The notes: generated by a model not told the origin, from the letters alone. 64,000 nt of DNA from Pleurocapsa minor GSE-CHR-MK 17-07R (GCA_019359125.1 JAHHHY010000003.1:62001-126000), one strand, 5' to 3'. Shown: positions 1-8,925, numbered from the stretch's first letter. Program-made: numbers and translations.

Positions 1-110
1 GCATAGAACCATGCTTCACTTTCGGTGTCCTGCTGAGCCTGCACCGTGCCCGCGAACAAAAGCAGCGAAGACAGCAGCACCGCTGACAGTTTCATAAAAA
101 GTCGAAACAT
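1..110 (-). CDS. Secreted protein, N-terminal fragment
   Basis: Reading leftward from an ATG at 110, an open frame runs off the window edge, giving 36 complete codons. The start MFRLFMKLSAVLLSSLLLFA is a basic stretch followed by a hydrophobic core, then GTVQAQQDTESE. This is a classic Sec signal peptide with a likely cleavage after the AQA-type motif, so the mature protein would begin near QQDTES. Nothing of the functional domain is inside the window, so no function can be given. The mature start resembles the AQD-[AS]-TP start of three other secreted proteins in this window. Confidence 0.6.
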   Translation of the reverse strand, partial: MFRLFMKLSAVLLSSLLLFAGTVQAQQDTESEAWFY

Positions 111-488
111 CGAAATTCCCCTGTGAGCCAACAGCAAATATATACTGTAACAGAGTCACCAGCATCGTGCATCAAGCGTTGACTGTTCACCCTGTGCAGC
201 TGTTATGTACTACGCTGGCAGTCCACTCACCGCAGTTCTTCGCTGCGGCCCGGCCCCTGCTGCTCTCATTTTCTTTCAGAACCTGAAGATTAATCTCTTC
301 CAGCGTCTGCGTCAGCGTGTCGATCACACTCATGAAGGTGGGTTACCTATGCGCTTGCGTACCGCCACCGTAATATCGCACGACGCGCGCAGCAGGGAAC
401 GCAAATAATCTGTGAAGGACGGGCGACATTCAGGCGTGGGCCGAGCGCTGGAGTCGCAATAGAGTCGCACACCTATTAACCGGCGGCA
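111..488. other. Intergenic region, no gene seen
   Basis: No supported coding frame lies here. The region separates the start of the partial secreted-protein gene from the terminator of lgt, so it should carry the promoter of the former on the minus strand. An AT-rich patch around 135-150 (tatatatact-like) is the best -10 candidate, but no convincing -35 box is positioned for it. Confidence 0.4.
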
Positions 489-524
489 ACAAAAAAACAG
501 GCGAGCCAGATTGGCCCGCCTGTT
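489..524 (-). terminator. Rho-independent terminator of lgt
   Basis: Arms aacaggcg (496-503) and cgcctgtt (517-524) form a stem. Read on the minus strand, the hairpin is followed by a run of seven T (complement of 491-497). It lies about 30 bp downstream of the lgt stop codon. Confidence 0.8.
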
Positions 525-551
525 CTTTATCTGGGGTGCAATCACAAAGCC

Positions 552-1406
552 TTATGCGGCGGCGGGCTGCGGGGCGGCCCCACGGCGGCGCACCACGAAC
601 GCGGCCAGCGCGGCGATGAAGATCACCACACACACGGCCTGCGCGAAGTTCACACCGGCCACCAGCGAAACTTCCACGCGGATGAATTCCAGCATGAAGC
701 GAATGAACGCATACTGCATGGCATACAGCAGGAAGAAATCACCCTGGCGGAAGTGGCCGCGCTTGCGCGTGAACAGGTACGACAGGATCAGGAACGCGCC
801 AAAGTTCCAGATCGCTTCATACAAAAACAGCGGGTGGAACAGCGTCGTGCGTGGGTAATCGACCAGGCTGCGGTACGGCTCCACGCGCTTGGCCGATTCA
901 ATCGTGATGCCCCACGGCAGCGACGTCGGCACGCCGTACAGCTCCTGATTGACGAAATTGGCGAAGCGGCCAATCGCCTGCCCCAGCGGCAGCGCGATGC
1001 CGGCGATATCCAGCCACTGCCACAGCACCAGCTTGTTGCGGCGCAGGTAGATATACGCGCCGAGGAAACCACCCAGCACAGCGCCGAAGATATTCAGGCC
1101 GCCGCTCCAGATCGCGATCGCGCCATTCTGCAGGTCAAAAAAGTTCTGGAAGAAATATGCGGTGTCCTGGCCGGCATCCACCAGCGACTGCGGCGGAAAC
1201 AGCACAAACCACAGGCGGGCACCAATGATCGCCGGGATGATCGCCCAGGTCAGGCTTCCCCAGATATGCTCACTGTCCAGCCCGGAGCGTTTTGCCAGGC
1301 GGCTGGCCACATAAGCAGCCACGAGCATCGCCGCCACGATGATGATGCCGTAGTAGCGAATCTGCAGGCGGTCAAACAGGACGATAAACTCTGACCTAAA
1401 TTCCAT
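552..1406 (-). CDS. lgt: Prolipoprotein diacylglyceryl transferase
   Basis: Transfers diacylglycerol from phosphatidylglycerol to the lipobox cysteine of prolipoproteins at the outer face of the cytoplasmic membrane, the first step of lipoprotein maturation. The 284-residue protein has about seven hydrophobic segments and the Lgt signature regions: an early WSGGLNIFGA stretch, GRFANFVNQELYG (the family's GRxxNFxNxE core) and HPLFLYEAIWN (HPxxLYE). Length is normal for the family. It is monocistronic as far as can be seen, with a strong terminator downstream. The C-terminus is a short Arg/Ala/Pro tail of no known role. Confidence 0.95.
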   Translation of the reverse strand: MEFRSEFIVLFDRLQIRYYGIIIVAAMLVAAYVASRLAKRSGLDSEHIWGSLTWAIIPAIIGARLWFVLFPPQSLVDAGQDTAYFFQNFFDLQNGAIAIWSGGLNIFGAVLGGFLGAYIYLRRNKLVLWQWLDIAGIALPLGQAIGRFANFVNQELYGVPTSLPWGITIESAKRVEPYRSLVDYPRTTLFHPLFLYEAIWNFGAFLILSYLFTRKRGHFRQGDFFLLYAMQYAFIRFMLEFIRVEVSLVAGVNFAQAVCVVIFIAALAAFVVRRRGAAPQPAAA

Positions 1407-1519
1407 AATTCACGTTCCTCAAACGAGCCGTTGTTCTGTCAGGCAAACATCAAACGCCCATGAGTATACCCTTCACACGGGGGTAGTCTCAAGGCCGCGC
1501 ATGGCCAAAAATGCGCTTT

Positions 1520-2131
1520 TCAGCGGTCCAGATGCCGATAGACGTAGGCCAGGCGCTGCAGCGTGGTGAAGATCGTGCCAACAGCCAGCACCCACAGCCC
1601 GATCGGGACGAGCGCGGGAATCAGCGTCATGGCCAGCATGACCACGATGCGCTCCAGCCGCGAAAACACGCCGATCTTCACGCTCAGGTCGGCTTCCCCG
1701 GCGCGGGCGCGCACATAGCTGACGCCAAACGTGCCGATCATGCCCAGCATGGCGACGCTCATCAGCAGGAAATCGTCGCGCAGGGCGAAATAATAAGCGA
1801 AGCCCATGAAGATGAACGAGTCGGCAAAGCGGTCGAGCGTGGAATCGAGCACCGCGCCGCGCCGGTCTTTGCGCCCCATCGCGCGGGCGACGGCCCCGTC
1901 GAGCGCGTCCAGCGGCAGGCTGATCATCAGCAGCAAAAATGCCAGCAGGAACTGCCCGCCAGCGATGGCGACGCCGCCCAGCGTGACGACGATCAGCCCG
2001 GCGATGGTGATGGCATCCGGATGCACGCCCATCTGATGCACACGCAGGCCGGCCGCGCTGGTCACGCGGGCAAACAACTGGCGCATGCGGTCAGAAAAGA
2101 CGACCGGGGACGGAGGTGGGGTTGGGGTCAT
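1520..2131 (-). CDS. CDP-alcohol phosphatidyltransferase family protein
   Basis: A 203-residue membrane enzyme that joins an alcohol head group to a CDP-activated lipid. The CDP-OH-P family motif DG(x2)AR(x8)G(x3)D(x3)D is complete, running from DALDGAVAR to LDSTLDRFAD (about residues 75-105). Four or five further hydrophobic segments follow. The substrate (glycerol-3-phosphate, inositol phosphate or another polyol) cannot be decided from sequence alone; PgsA-like or archaetidylinositol-phosphate-synthase-like activity are the main options. It follows the tRNA-Pro region in divergent orientation and ends about 110 bp before lgt on the same strand. Confidence 0.85.
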   Translation of the reverse strand: MTPTPPPSPVVFSDRMRQLFARVTSAAGLRVHQMGVHPDAITIAGLIVVTLGGVAIAGGQFLLAFLLLMISLPLDALDGAVARAMGRKDRRGAVLDSTLDRFADSFIFMGFAYYFALRDDFLLMSVAMLGMIGTFGVSYVRARAGEADLSVKIGVFSRLERIVVMLAMTLIPALVPIGLWVLAVGTIFTTLQRLAYVYRHLDR

Positions 2132-2193
2132 GGGTTGCCTAAACTTTCCACTTGCGAAATAAGCGTCATTCCATTATAGTTTCTTCTCGTGAT

Positions 2194-2267
2194 CGGGGTG
2201 TGGCGCAGTTTGGTAGCGCGCAGCGATCGGGACGCTGAGGTCGTCGGTTCGAATCCGGCCACCCCGA
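2194..2267 (+). tRNA. tRNA-Pro (anticodon CGG)
   Basis: A full cloverleaf can be drawn. The acceptor stem is cggggtg/caccccg, the D arm gcgcagtttggtagcgc, the anticodon stem cagcg/cgctg with loop atcggga (anticodon CGG, reading CCG), and the T arm gtcgg-ttcgaat-ccggc. The C1-G72 pair and the loop sequence match bacterial tRNA-Pro. The CCA end is not encoded (actg follows), so CCA must be added by nucleotidyltransferase. It is the only tRNA recognised in the window. Confidence 0.93.
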
Positions 2268-2272
2268 CTGAC

Positions 2273-2305
2273 AAACACGAAGGGCAACTTACCCTTCGTG
2301 TTTTT
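2273..2305 (+). terminator. tRNA-Pro terminator overlapping the trmH-family 3' end
   Basis: A 12-bp perfect stem, aaacacgaaggg (2273-2284) with cccttcgtgttt (2292-2303), is followed by T residues on the plus strand. The TAA stop codon of the opposing methyltransferase gene (2289-2291) lies inside the hairpin. Confidence 0.85.
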
Positions 2306-3053
2306 GTTTGCCCCGCCGCTGGCGCAGCACCTCGAAGGCCAGCGCCGCCGCCGCGGGCGTGGTGCCCAGCGACATCGGAAAGCTCCGGCCATAGGGAATC
2401 TTCAGGCGAATATCCGCGCTGTCCGCAAACGAGCGCGTCACGCCGCGCCGTTCGCCCCCAATCACCAGAAACAGCGGGACTGTCAGGTCCGCATCATAGA
2501 TATCGACAGCGCGATCTTTGTCCGTCACCGCGACCATCAGGCCGCGCGCGCGAAAGAAATCAGCCGCCGCTTCGGCCGTCTCAGCCTGTGCGACGGCGAT
2601 GCGTTCGCTGGCCCCTGCTGATGAGCGCGCCACCACACCGGCGGCGCTGGCCCAGCTGCGCGGCCGCACCACCAGCCCGTCAGCACCGGCGGCATACAGC
2701 GACCGGATCGCCTGTCCGTAGTTAAACGGGTCTTCGACGCCATCCAGCATGGCCACAAACGGCGCAGCCTCGGTACACAACGAGGCCATGTCGGCCAGCC
2801 GCCGTTCGCCCACCTCGGCCACCAGCCCGCCGTGACTGCGGCCCGTGACCATGCTGTCCAGCGCCTCGGATTCCACAGTATGAATGGCGATGCCGGCGTC
2901 TTTGGCCAGCCGCAGCAGCCGCCCAATCGTCCGGTCACCCCGGTCGATGCCGCTGCGGGCATACAGCGCGTGAATCGGCCGGCTGTCGGCCTCCAGCGCG
3001 GCCAGAATCGAAATCGCGCCTTCCAGCAGGATTTGCCCCGTACTTTCGGTCAC
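2289..3053 (-). CDS. TrmH/SpoU-family RNA 2'-O-methyltransferase
   Basis: A 254-residue SPOUT methyltransferase that probably methylates a ribose 2'-OH in rRNA or tRNA. The three SpoU regions are present: LDGVEDPFNYGQAIRSLYAA (motif 1, Asn plus Arg), FLVIGGERRGVT (motif 2) and IPYGRSFPMSLGTTPAAAAL (motif 3, the deep-knot SAM loop). Motif 3 has SLGTTPA where most members have SLNVSVA. A substrate-binding N-terminal part precedes the knot domain. The start is GTG and overlaps the mazG stop by 4 bp, which suggests translational coupling. The last codons are read from within the tRNA terminator hairpin. Confidence 0.87.
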   Translation of the reverse strand: MTESTGQILLEGAISILAALEADSRPIHALYARSGIDRGDRTIGRLLRLAKDAGIAIHTVESEALDSMVTGRSHGGLVAEVGERRLADMASLCTEAAPFVAMLDGVEDPFNYGQAIRSLYAAGADGLVVRPRSWASAAGVVARSSAGASERIAVAQAETAEAAADFFRARGLMVAVTDKDRAVDIYDADLTVPLFLVIGGERRGVTRSFADSADIRLKIPYGRSFPMSLGTTPAAAALAFEVLRQRRGKQKHEG

Positions 3054-4525
3054 AGGCCCAGGCCTTTGGCTTCATCCCAGAACGCATCCAGGGCATCCAG
3101 CGTGAACGACTCCATCGGCTGGCCAGATGCACGCACACGCGCCTCCACATGCTGAAAGCGGCGGGCGAACTTGGCATTGGCGGCACGCAGCGCCAGCTCA
3201 GGATCGACCTTATGCCAGCGCGCCCAGTTCACAATCACGAACAGCAGGTCGCCCAGTTCTTCGGCGCGGTGCGCATCAGAGCCGGCCGTCAGTACCTCGT
3301 CAAATTCCTCGCGCACCTTGGCGATCACGTCTTCGATGCGCGGCCAGTCGAAGCCGGGTTTGGCAGCTTTGGCGGTGTACTCATAGGCCTGCATCAGCGC
3401 GGGCATCGCTTTAGGCACGCTGTCCAGCAGCGAGGCCTCGCGGGACGCTGCATCGCCCTTCCCGGCCTTCTCGCGCAGCTTGATCGCGTCCCAGTTGGTG
3501 ACGACCTCGTCGGCGTTATCCACCGAGACATCGCCCCACACATGCGGATGCCGCCGGATCATCTTGGCATTCACTGTGCTGAGGATATCCGTCATGCGGA
3601 ATTCGCCGTCATCGATGGCGATCTGCGTGTGCAGCACGATTTGCAGCAGCAGGTCGCCCAGCTCCTCGACGAGCGCAGGCAAGTCTTCGCGGTCGAGCGC
3701 GTCGAGCACCTCATAGGTTTCCTCAAGCAGATACTTGCGCAGCGAAAGATGCGTCTGCTTGCGGTCCCACGGGCAGCCCTCCGGCGCACGCAGATGCGCG
3801 ATCGTCTCCTGAAAACGCTCAAAGCTGCTCATCCCGCCCAGCGCGGGCAGATAGAGCGAGCTGAGATGCTCCAGGTGTTCGCTGCGGTCGATCTCGTACA
3901 GCTTCACCCACTCCACCTGCGCAGCACCCGTGCCCGCCGCATGCACCAGCGCCACGTCAAATTCGTCCGGATACTGGTTCATCAGCGTCAGCTTCAGGTC
4001 ACTGGCCGCCTGCCGACTGTAGACCTGTGCCAGCAGCGCCGGATAGTCGGGGTTGACCGGCGGATGATGCGCCATCGACAGCTCCAGCGCGTCATAAATC
4101 TGCAGGCCATCGACAGCGTCCAGGCGCAGCGCGTGCAGCGTCGGCTCGATGAAGCTGACGCCGGGCATCAGCATGCAGGGGATGCCCTCGGCATCGCAGG
4201 CGGCGATCAACTGCTTGACCGTCGATTCACCCACCAGCGGGTCACCGGGCACAGCATAGACCACGTCGCCGGCACGGGCCGCCTCCAGCACGCGCGCGAC
4301 GATTGTGTGATAGATCAGCGCGAAATCACCCGTGCTCTCGTAGACGTCATCACACGAAGTATAGCGTTCGACGCCGGGCAGTTCGGGCACACATGGATGC
4401 TCTTTCGTGCGCAGGATGACCGTCGGCGCAGTCGCCAGGGCATCCCAGGCGCGACGCGTCAGGTCAGCGGCGGCACCCGGCCCCAGCCCCAGTATAGTGA
4501 GCGTGCCGGGTGCATTAGCTGTCAT
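3050..4525 (-). CDS. mazG: YabN-type fusion: tetrapyrrole methylase-like domain plus MazG nucleotide pyrophosphohydrolase
   Basis: The protein has 491 residues. Residues 1-220 resemble the tetrapyrrole (corrin/porphyrin) methylase fold, with the opening LTILGLGPGAAADLT and an AVPGDPLVGEST loop. Residues 230-490 are a two-repeat MazG domain: CPWDRKQTHLSLRKYLLEE and EELGDLL in the first half, then a second EELGDLLFVIVNW. The conserved EExxE/ExxD acidic residues that bind Mg2+ are visible in both halves. MazG hydrolyses NTPs to NMP and pyrophosphate, cleaning nucleotide pools. The fusion is the same as in Bacillus YabN; the role of the methylase half is unknown. The start overlaps the upstream stop by 11 bp. 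Confidence 0.92.
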   Translation of the reverse strand: MTANAPGTLTILGLGPGAAADLTRRAWDALATAPTVILRTKEHPCVPELPGVERYTSCDDVYESTGDFALIYHTIVARVLEAARAGDVVYAVPGDPLVGESTVKQLIAACDAEGIPCMLMPGVSFIEPTLHALRLDAVDGLQIYDALELSMAHHPPVNPDYPALLAQVYSRQAASDLKLTLMNQYPDEFDVALVHAAGTGAAQVEWVKLYEIDRSEHLEHLSSLYLPALGGMSSFERFQETIAHLRAPEGCPWDRKQTHLSLRKYLLEETYEVLDALDREDLPALVEELGDLLLQIVLHTQIAIDDGEFRMTDILSTVNAKMIRRHPHVWGDVSVDNADEVVTNWDAIKLREKAGKGDAASREASLLDSVPKAMPALMQAYEYTAKAAKPGFDWPRIEDVIAKVREEFDEVLTAGSDAHRAEELGDLLFVIVNWARWHKVDPELALRAANAKFARRFQHVEARVRASGQPMESFTLDALDAFWDEAKGLGL

Positions 4526-5207
4526 GCATCACCCCGGCTAGGCCCAGCGCAGCAGCTGCCGCACGATAATCCGCCGAGCGCGCATGCCAGCCCGTGATCG
4601 GCGCTTCAGACATGGCGACCAGCACGCCGCCATCGGGCAACTCCTGCACCTGCCAGGCGGGCAGCGCGTGCAGCGCATCACGGCCGATCTGGTCGGCCAG
4701 CGCCGCGCCAAACACCTGATAGTCCCACACGGCCGAGGGCGATGCGCCCACCGGCGGCAGGTCATGCACATCATAGTTAAACAGACCGAACGCGTACGTC
4801 GGGCTGAGGGCGCGGGCGATCAGCGCGATGGTGTCCAGCAGGCGGGCCGCATTGGCCTCGCTGCCGGGCTGGCGCAGCGCATCTTTGCTGACCGTCAGGT
4901 TCAGGCGCTTCAGCTTGCGCGGGTCGAAGCCGAAGCTCATCTTCAGCCCGCCCTCGTGCTCGAATTCCATCCAGTACTGGTTGTTGTAGTGCGGGGCAGC
5001 GCGCACCGCGTTCGACCAGGCGGTATCCAGCCAGTCGGGCTCGCTGGGCACGTACAGGTCACCGGGCACATCCGTGCACACGAGCGCTTTCTTGAGGAAA
5101 CGCGCGCCCTGGTCGAAGGCAAGCGCGCCCATCAGGCCGAGGATCCGGCTGCGGTCAGCCAGTCGGCTGTCATCAAAATCAAAGAAAGTATACAAAGGCG
5201 TTGGCAT
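4515..5207 (-). CDS. Conserved-looking protein of unknown function upstream of mazG
   Basis: I do not recognise this 230-residue family. ATG 5207 was preferred over an upstream in-frame start at 5267 because AGGA lies 7 bp before it and the longer version would begin inside the rpsI terminator hairpin. The protein is soluble-looking, with no signal peptide or membrane helix. It is rich in aromatic residues in the middle (HYNNQYWMEFEHEGG) and has an acidic N-terminus (FFDFDDSR). It overlaps mazG, which overlaps the methyltransferase gene, so the three probably form one transcript. The context hints at a housekeeping role linked to nucleotide or RNA metabolism, but this is only inference. Confidence 0.7.
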   Translation of the reverse strand: MPTPLYTFFDFDDSRLADRSRILGLMGALAFDQGARFLKKALVCTDVPGDLYVPSEPDWLDTAWSNAVRAAPHYNNQYWMEFEHEGGLKMSFGFDPRKLKRLNLTVSKDALRQPGSEANAARLLDTIALIARALSPTYAFGLFNYDVHDLPPVGASPSAVWDYQVFGAALADQIGRDALHALPAWQVQELPDGGVLVAMSEAPITGWHARSADYRAAAAALGLAGVMHDS

Positions 5208-5220
5208 GGCATCGTCCTGA

Positions 5221-5255
5221 AACAACAAAGGCAAGGCCAGTGAATCGGCCTTGCC
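5221..5255 (-). terminator. Terminator ending the ribosomal cluster after rpsI
   Basis: A perfect 9-bp stem, ggcaaggcc (5230-5238) with ggccttgcc (5247-5255), is followed on the minus strand by tttgttgttt. It lies 36 bp after the rpsI stop, and the next gene has its own ribosome binding site beyond it. Confidence 0.8.
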
Positions 5256-5291
5256 TGAGAATAGCATATGGAGAAAGAACGCGCTTCCGGC

Positions 5292-5687
5292 CTAACGCTT
5301 GGTGTAGGTCGGGGCCTTGCGGGCGCGCTTGAGACCTGGCTTCTTACGTTCCTTGACACGATTGTCGCGGGACACCAGATCGGCACCGCGCAGGGCGGGC
5401 TTGTTATCGGGATCCAGCTTCAGCAGGGCGCGGGCGATACCGAGACGGATCGCATCACGCTGGCCGCTGACGCCGCCGCCATTGACATGCACGCTGACGT
5501 CAAAGCTGGTCGTCACGCCGAGCACGGTGAGGGGCTGCAGCAGGATTTCCATATCGCCGGCGCGGCACATGTATTCTGCGCCGTCACGGTCGTTGATGGT
5601 CACCTTGCCAGTGCCGCCTGCAAAAATGCGGACGCGAGCGGAAGCTTCCTTACGACGTCCGATGCCTTCGTAGTACTGAGCAGACAT
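5292..5687 (-). CDS. rpsI: 30S ribosomal protein S9
   Basis: A small-subunit head protein whose C-terminal tail reaches the P-site tRNA. The 131-residue sequence has the family core YYEGIGRRKEASARVRI, GGGVSGQRDAIRLGIARAL and the basic end RKAPTYTKR. The normal tail is SKR, so here Ser is replaced by Thr before the invariant KR. It is the last gene of the cluster, 4 bp after rplM, and is followed by a strong terminator. Confidence 0.97.
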   Translation of the reverse strand: MSAQYYEGIGRRKEASARVRIFAGGTGKVTINDRDGAEYMCRAGDMEILLQPLTVLGVTTSFDVSVHVNGGGVSGQRDAIRLGIARALLKLDPDNKPALRGADLVSRDNRVKERKKPGLKRARKAPTYTKR

Positions 5688-5691
5688 CTAG

Positions 5692-6132
5692 TTACTCCCC
5701 TTTAATTTCCAGCGCCTGCGGCTTCTGCGCTTCGTGCGGATGCGCAGGGCCAGCATACACCTTCAACTTCTTCAACTGATTGCGTCCGAGGGCGGTCTTG
5801 GGCAGCATGCCCTTCACAGCGTCCTCGATCGGGCGCGTGGGGAACTTCAGCAGCTGCTTGCGCAGGCTGATTTCCTTGAGGCCACCCTGATACTTCGAGT
5901 GACGATAATAAATCTTGGAATCAAGGCGGTCGCCCGTCACCAAAACTTTTTCGGCATTCACGACCACGACAAAATCGCCTGTATCGAGATTGGGCGTATA
6001 CGTGGGCTTGTGCTTGCCGCGCAGCACAGAAGCGATCTCGGTTGCGAGACGGCCCAGTGTCTTGCCATCGGCATCCACGACCCACCAATTGCGCTCGATG
6101 CTGTCCCCGCTGGGGGTGTATGTCTTGAACAT
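5692..6132 (-). CDS. rplM: 50S ribosomal protein L13
   Basis: An early-assembly large-subunit protein. The start at 6132 gives MFKTYTPSG and 146 residues, with GGAGGT 8 bp upstream; an in-frame start at 6192 would add 20 residues unlike the family. Family landmarks are [50 protein letters not shown] and [12 protein letters not shown]. It pairs with rpsI as in most bacteria, and both are attached to the end of the alpha-operon block behind truA. Confidence 0.97.
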   Translation of the reverse strand: MFKTYTPSGDSIERNWWVVDADGKTLGRLATEIASVLRGKHKPTYTPNLDTGDFVVVVNAEKVLVTGDRLDSKIYYRHSKYQGGLKEISLRKQLLKFPTRPIEDAVKGMLPKTALGRNQLKKLKVYAGPAHPHEAQKPQALEIKGE

Positions 6133-6215
6133 CCTTACGTACCTCCGGCGGGCATTTCTCCCGCACACAACATTGTGGGCTTCACCGCACACGCGGCTTC
6201 GCGCCTCAGCTTCAC

Positions 6216-7001
6216 TTAGTTTAGCAGACTTTGCGTCAAACCGTCTGCCTCATCCCTATACCGCACGCATGTCAGCACCAGGCCATGTGGCGGTGCGAGA
6301 TGCACTCTGAGCAGGGCGGCCTGTTCCAGCGCGACGGCCAGTTCCTCTACCGTCATGCGCCCGCGCCCCACATCCACCATCGCGCCGACCGCCCGCCTGA
6401 CCATATGCTGCAGGAATGCGTCACCTTCGATGGTGTATTCCCACACCGTCCCCCACGGTCGTGTGCTGCGCTGCCAGGCGGACCGCATCACGGTGCGCAC
6501 GGTATTCTCGCCGGATGGGGAATGCCCCAGGGCGGCGAAATTCCGGCGGCCGATCAACAGTGCGGCTGCGGCGTCCACGGCTACGGCATCCAGGCGGCCC
6601 CAGACCTGCCATGCACGATGGCGGTCCAGCGGCTGTCTGACCGGCGTTTGGAACAGTGTGTAGTTGTAAATGCGCGAAACAGCGTCGAAACGGGGATGAA
6701 ACCCCTCATGCTGTCTGATGCTTTGCAGGGCGATGTCGCCCGGCAGACTCATATTCAGTGCGATCATCAGCGCTTCGGGCCTGTGGGCCCAGGGCACATC
6801 GAACGCGATCACCTGTCCTGCTGCATGCACGCCGGTGTCCGTGCGCCCTGCCCCGATCACCGTCACGCGTTGCCCGGTCACCTGATGCAGTGCGTCTTCC
6901 ACGGCCCCCTGTATGGTGGCCAGCCCGGCTGCCTGCCGCTGAAACCCGCAGTAGGCTGTCCCATCATAGGCCAGCACCGCGCGGAATCGGCGTAATTCCA
7001 T
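6216..7001 (-). CDS. truA: tRNA pseudouridine(38-40) synthase
   Basis: Isomerises uridines 38-40 in the anticodon arm of many tRNAs. The 261-residue protein carries the catalytic Asp in [11 protein letters not shown], the opening [23 protein letters not shown] and the C-terminal [19 protein letters not shown]. It is the normal size and lies between rplQ and rplM, a common arrangement in Gram-positive-type gene order, so expression is tied to the ribosomal cluster. Confidence 0.95.
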   Translation of the reverse strand: MELRRFRAVLAYDGTAYCGFQRQAAGLATIQGAVEDALHQVTGQRVTVIGAGRTDTGVHAAGQVIAFDVPWAHRPEALMIALNMSLPGDIALQSIRQHEGFHPRFDAVSRIYNYTLFQTPVRQPLDRHRAWQVWGRLDAVAVDAAAALLIGRRNFAALGHSPSGENTVRTVMRSAWQRSTRPWGTVWEYTIEGDAFLQHMVRRAVGAMVDVGRGRMTVEELAVALEQAALLRVHLAPPHGLVLTCVRYRDEADGLTQSLLN

Positions 7002-7019
7002 AAACCGTGTCGACAGCCG

Positions 7020-7433
7020 CTATTTCTTGGCGGTGTCGGCGGCTTCCTCAGTGCTGCGGTCGACAAATTCCAGCAGCACCATCTCGGCCGCATCACCCTT
7101 GCGCGGGCCGAGCTTGTACATACGCGTGTAGCCGCCCGGACGGTTGGCATAACGCGGAGCAAGCGTGTTGAACAGCTTGGCGACCAGCTCGCGGTCGTTG
7201 TTCAGGCGGCTGGCCGCGATACGGCGGGCATGCACAGCCTGACCATCATTGCCAGCCAGACCATGCTTGGCGAGCGTGACCAGCTTTTCCACGTCGTCGC
7301 GGATGAACTGGGCCTTCGCCAGCGTCGTCTGAATACGCTCGTGCTTCACCAGTGCAATGGCAAGCGCCAGAGCAAGCTGATGCCGCGTCTTGATGTTGCG
7401 TCCCAGGTGTTTACCTTTTACGCGATGGCGCAT
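7020..7433 (-). CDS. rplQ: 50S ribosomal protein L17
   Basis: The 137-residue protein begins MRHRVKGKHLGRNIKTRHQL, with the L17 core ALVKHERIQTTLAKAQ and the end LAPRYANRPGGYTRMYKLGPRKGDAAEM. An acidic/Lys C-terminal tail of about 20 residues follows. It sits 25 bp after rpoA, as is nearly universal. Confidence 0.97.
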   Translation of the reverse strand: MRHRVKGKHLGRNIKTRHQLALALAIALVKHERIQTTLAKAQFIRDDVEKLVTLAKHGLAGNDGQAVHARRIAASRLNNDRELVAKLFNTLAPRYANRPGGYTRMYKLGPRKGDAAEMVLLEFVDRSTEEAADTAKK

Positions 7434-7458
7434 AATTGCAACCTCGTTTCCTTCTTAC

Positions 7459-8436
7459 TTACTCGCCCAGATCCGGCGAGATCTGCGCGCTTTCGTCCAG
7501 ATACTTCTTTTCTTTCAGCTTGCTGACCAGCTCGTCCAGCGACTTCTCGCCGAAGTTGCGAATCGCCAGCATGGCATCCTGACCGCGGTCAAGCATGTCC
7601 AGCACGTCACCAATGGTGGTAATGCCGGTGCGCTTGAGCGAGTTGAATACGCGCACGCTCAGGTCCAGTTCCTCGATCGGCTTTTCATACAGCTGGCTCT
7701 GACGATCATTTTCAATCTCGTCGCCACCCATGTCCATCTGCGCGGCATAGCCGGCAAAATCGACGCCCGCGATCGGGGTCAGGTGCTTCATCATGATCTG
7801 TGCCGACTGGCTGAGCGCGTCTTCAGGGCGCACGGTGCCATCGGTCCAGATTTCGATGATCAGCTTGTCATAGTTGGTGCGCTGGCCCACACGAGCACGC
7901 TCCACGTCAAAGTTGACGCGGCGGATCGGGCTGAAAATCGCGTCTACGGGCAGCTCGCCAATCGGCAGGCGGCCACGTTCGTCAGCGGTGCTGTAGCCAC
8001 GGCCGGCCTGCACTTCAAATTCCATCTCGATGTGTGCATCCGAGGAATCTGCGGTGAACAGGTACAGGTCGGTATTGATGATTTCAACTTCCGGCGGGCA
8101 AATGATATCAGCAGCGGTCACTGTACCTTCACCACGGTGTTCCAGGCGCAGTCGAGCCTGCTCCACATCGAACAGCTTCAGACGAAGCTGCTTAACCTGC
8201 AGAATCAGCTGTGTCATGTCTTCGCGCACATTTGGAATCGCGCTGAATTCATGATGCACATCTGAAACGCGCATGCTCGTTACTGCCGCGCCAGACAGCG
8301 AAGACAGCAGCACCCGACGCAGGGCAGTGCCCAGCGTCAGCCCATATCCGCTTTCCAGCGGGCTGATGATGAAACGACCGTAATTGCGTGTCGTTGCGTC
8401 GCTGTCTACCTTGTGCGGCAGCACCATGTTATTCAT
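7459..8436 (-). CDS. rpoA: DNA-directed RNA polymerase subunit alpha
   Basis: Alpha dimerises to scaffold the core polymerase, and its C-terminal domain contacts UP elements and activators. The N-terminal domain shows YGRFIISPLESGYGLTLGTALRRVLLSSL. The CTD (about residues 245-315) shows LDLSVRVFNSLKRTGITTIGDV and IRNFGEKSLDEL, including the DNA-contacting Arg of RVFN. ATG 8436 (325 residues) was chosen; a TTG at 8442 has a better spaced GGAGG and cannot be excluded. rpsD, often found just upstream, is missing here. Confidence 0.97.
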   Translation of the reverse strand: MNNMVLPHKVDSDATTRNYGRFIISPLESGYGLTLGTALRRVLLSSLSGAAVTSMRVSDVHHEFSAIPNVREDMTQLILQVKQLRLKLFDVEQARLRLEHRGEGTVTAADIICPPEVEIINTDLYLFTADSSDAHIEMEFEVQAGRGYSTADERGRLPIGELPVDAIFSPIRRVNFDVERARVGQRTNYDKLIIEIWTDGTVRPEDALSQSAQIMMKHLTPIAGVDFAGYAAQMDMGGDEIENDRQSQLYEKPIEELDLSVRVFNSLKRTGITTIGDVLDMLDRGQDAMLAIRNFGEKSLDELVSKLKEKKYLDESAQISPDLGE

Positions 8437-8511
8437 AGTCAATCCGCGCCTCCCTATCTATCCATTCCTGATTTCGACAAATGCTTGTTTTACAGTCAAA
8501 GGCGGCTGGAT

Positions 8512-8925
8512 TTAGACACGGCGCTTCTTGGGCGGGCGCACACCATTGTGCGGCACGGGCGTGACGTCGGTGATCGAACGCACCTTCAGGCCGCTGGCCT
8601 GAATCGCGCGGATCGCCGCTTCACGGCCGGGGCCGGGGCCCTTCACGAACACGTCGACTTCCGTCATGCCGTGTTCCTGAGCGGTCTCGGAGGCAGTCTG
8701 CGCGGCGACACGGGCGGCATACGGGGTGCTCTTGCGGCTGCCCTTGAAGCCCGACGTACCGGCGCTGGCCCACGAGATAACATTGCCCGACTGATCGGAC
8801 AGGGAGACAATCGTGTTGTTGAAGGTTGCGAAGATGTGCGCCTGCCCGTAAGGGATGTTCTTCGTGACTTTCTTGGTAGAAGCGCGGCGGCCGCTCCCAC
8901 CCTTCTTCACAGGTGTACGTGGCAT
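8512..8925 (-). CDS. rpsK: 30S ribosomal protein S11
   Basis: A platform protein that helps shape the E-site and the mRNA exit channel. The 137-residue sequence contains the S11 landmarks [68 protein letters not shown] and [16 protein letters not shown]. It is 70 bp from rpoA and 160 bp after rpsM; the longer gap upstream holds a stable hairpin. Confidence 0.97.
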   Translation of the reverse strand: MPRTPVKKGGSGRRASTKKVTKNIPYGQAHIFATFNNTIVSLSDQSGNVISWASAGTSGFKGSRKSTPYAARVAAQTASETAQEHGMTEVDVFVKGPGPGREAAIRAIQASGLKVRSITDVTPVPHNGVRPPKKRRV

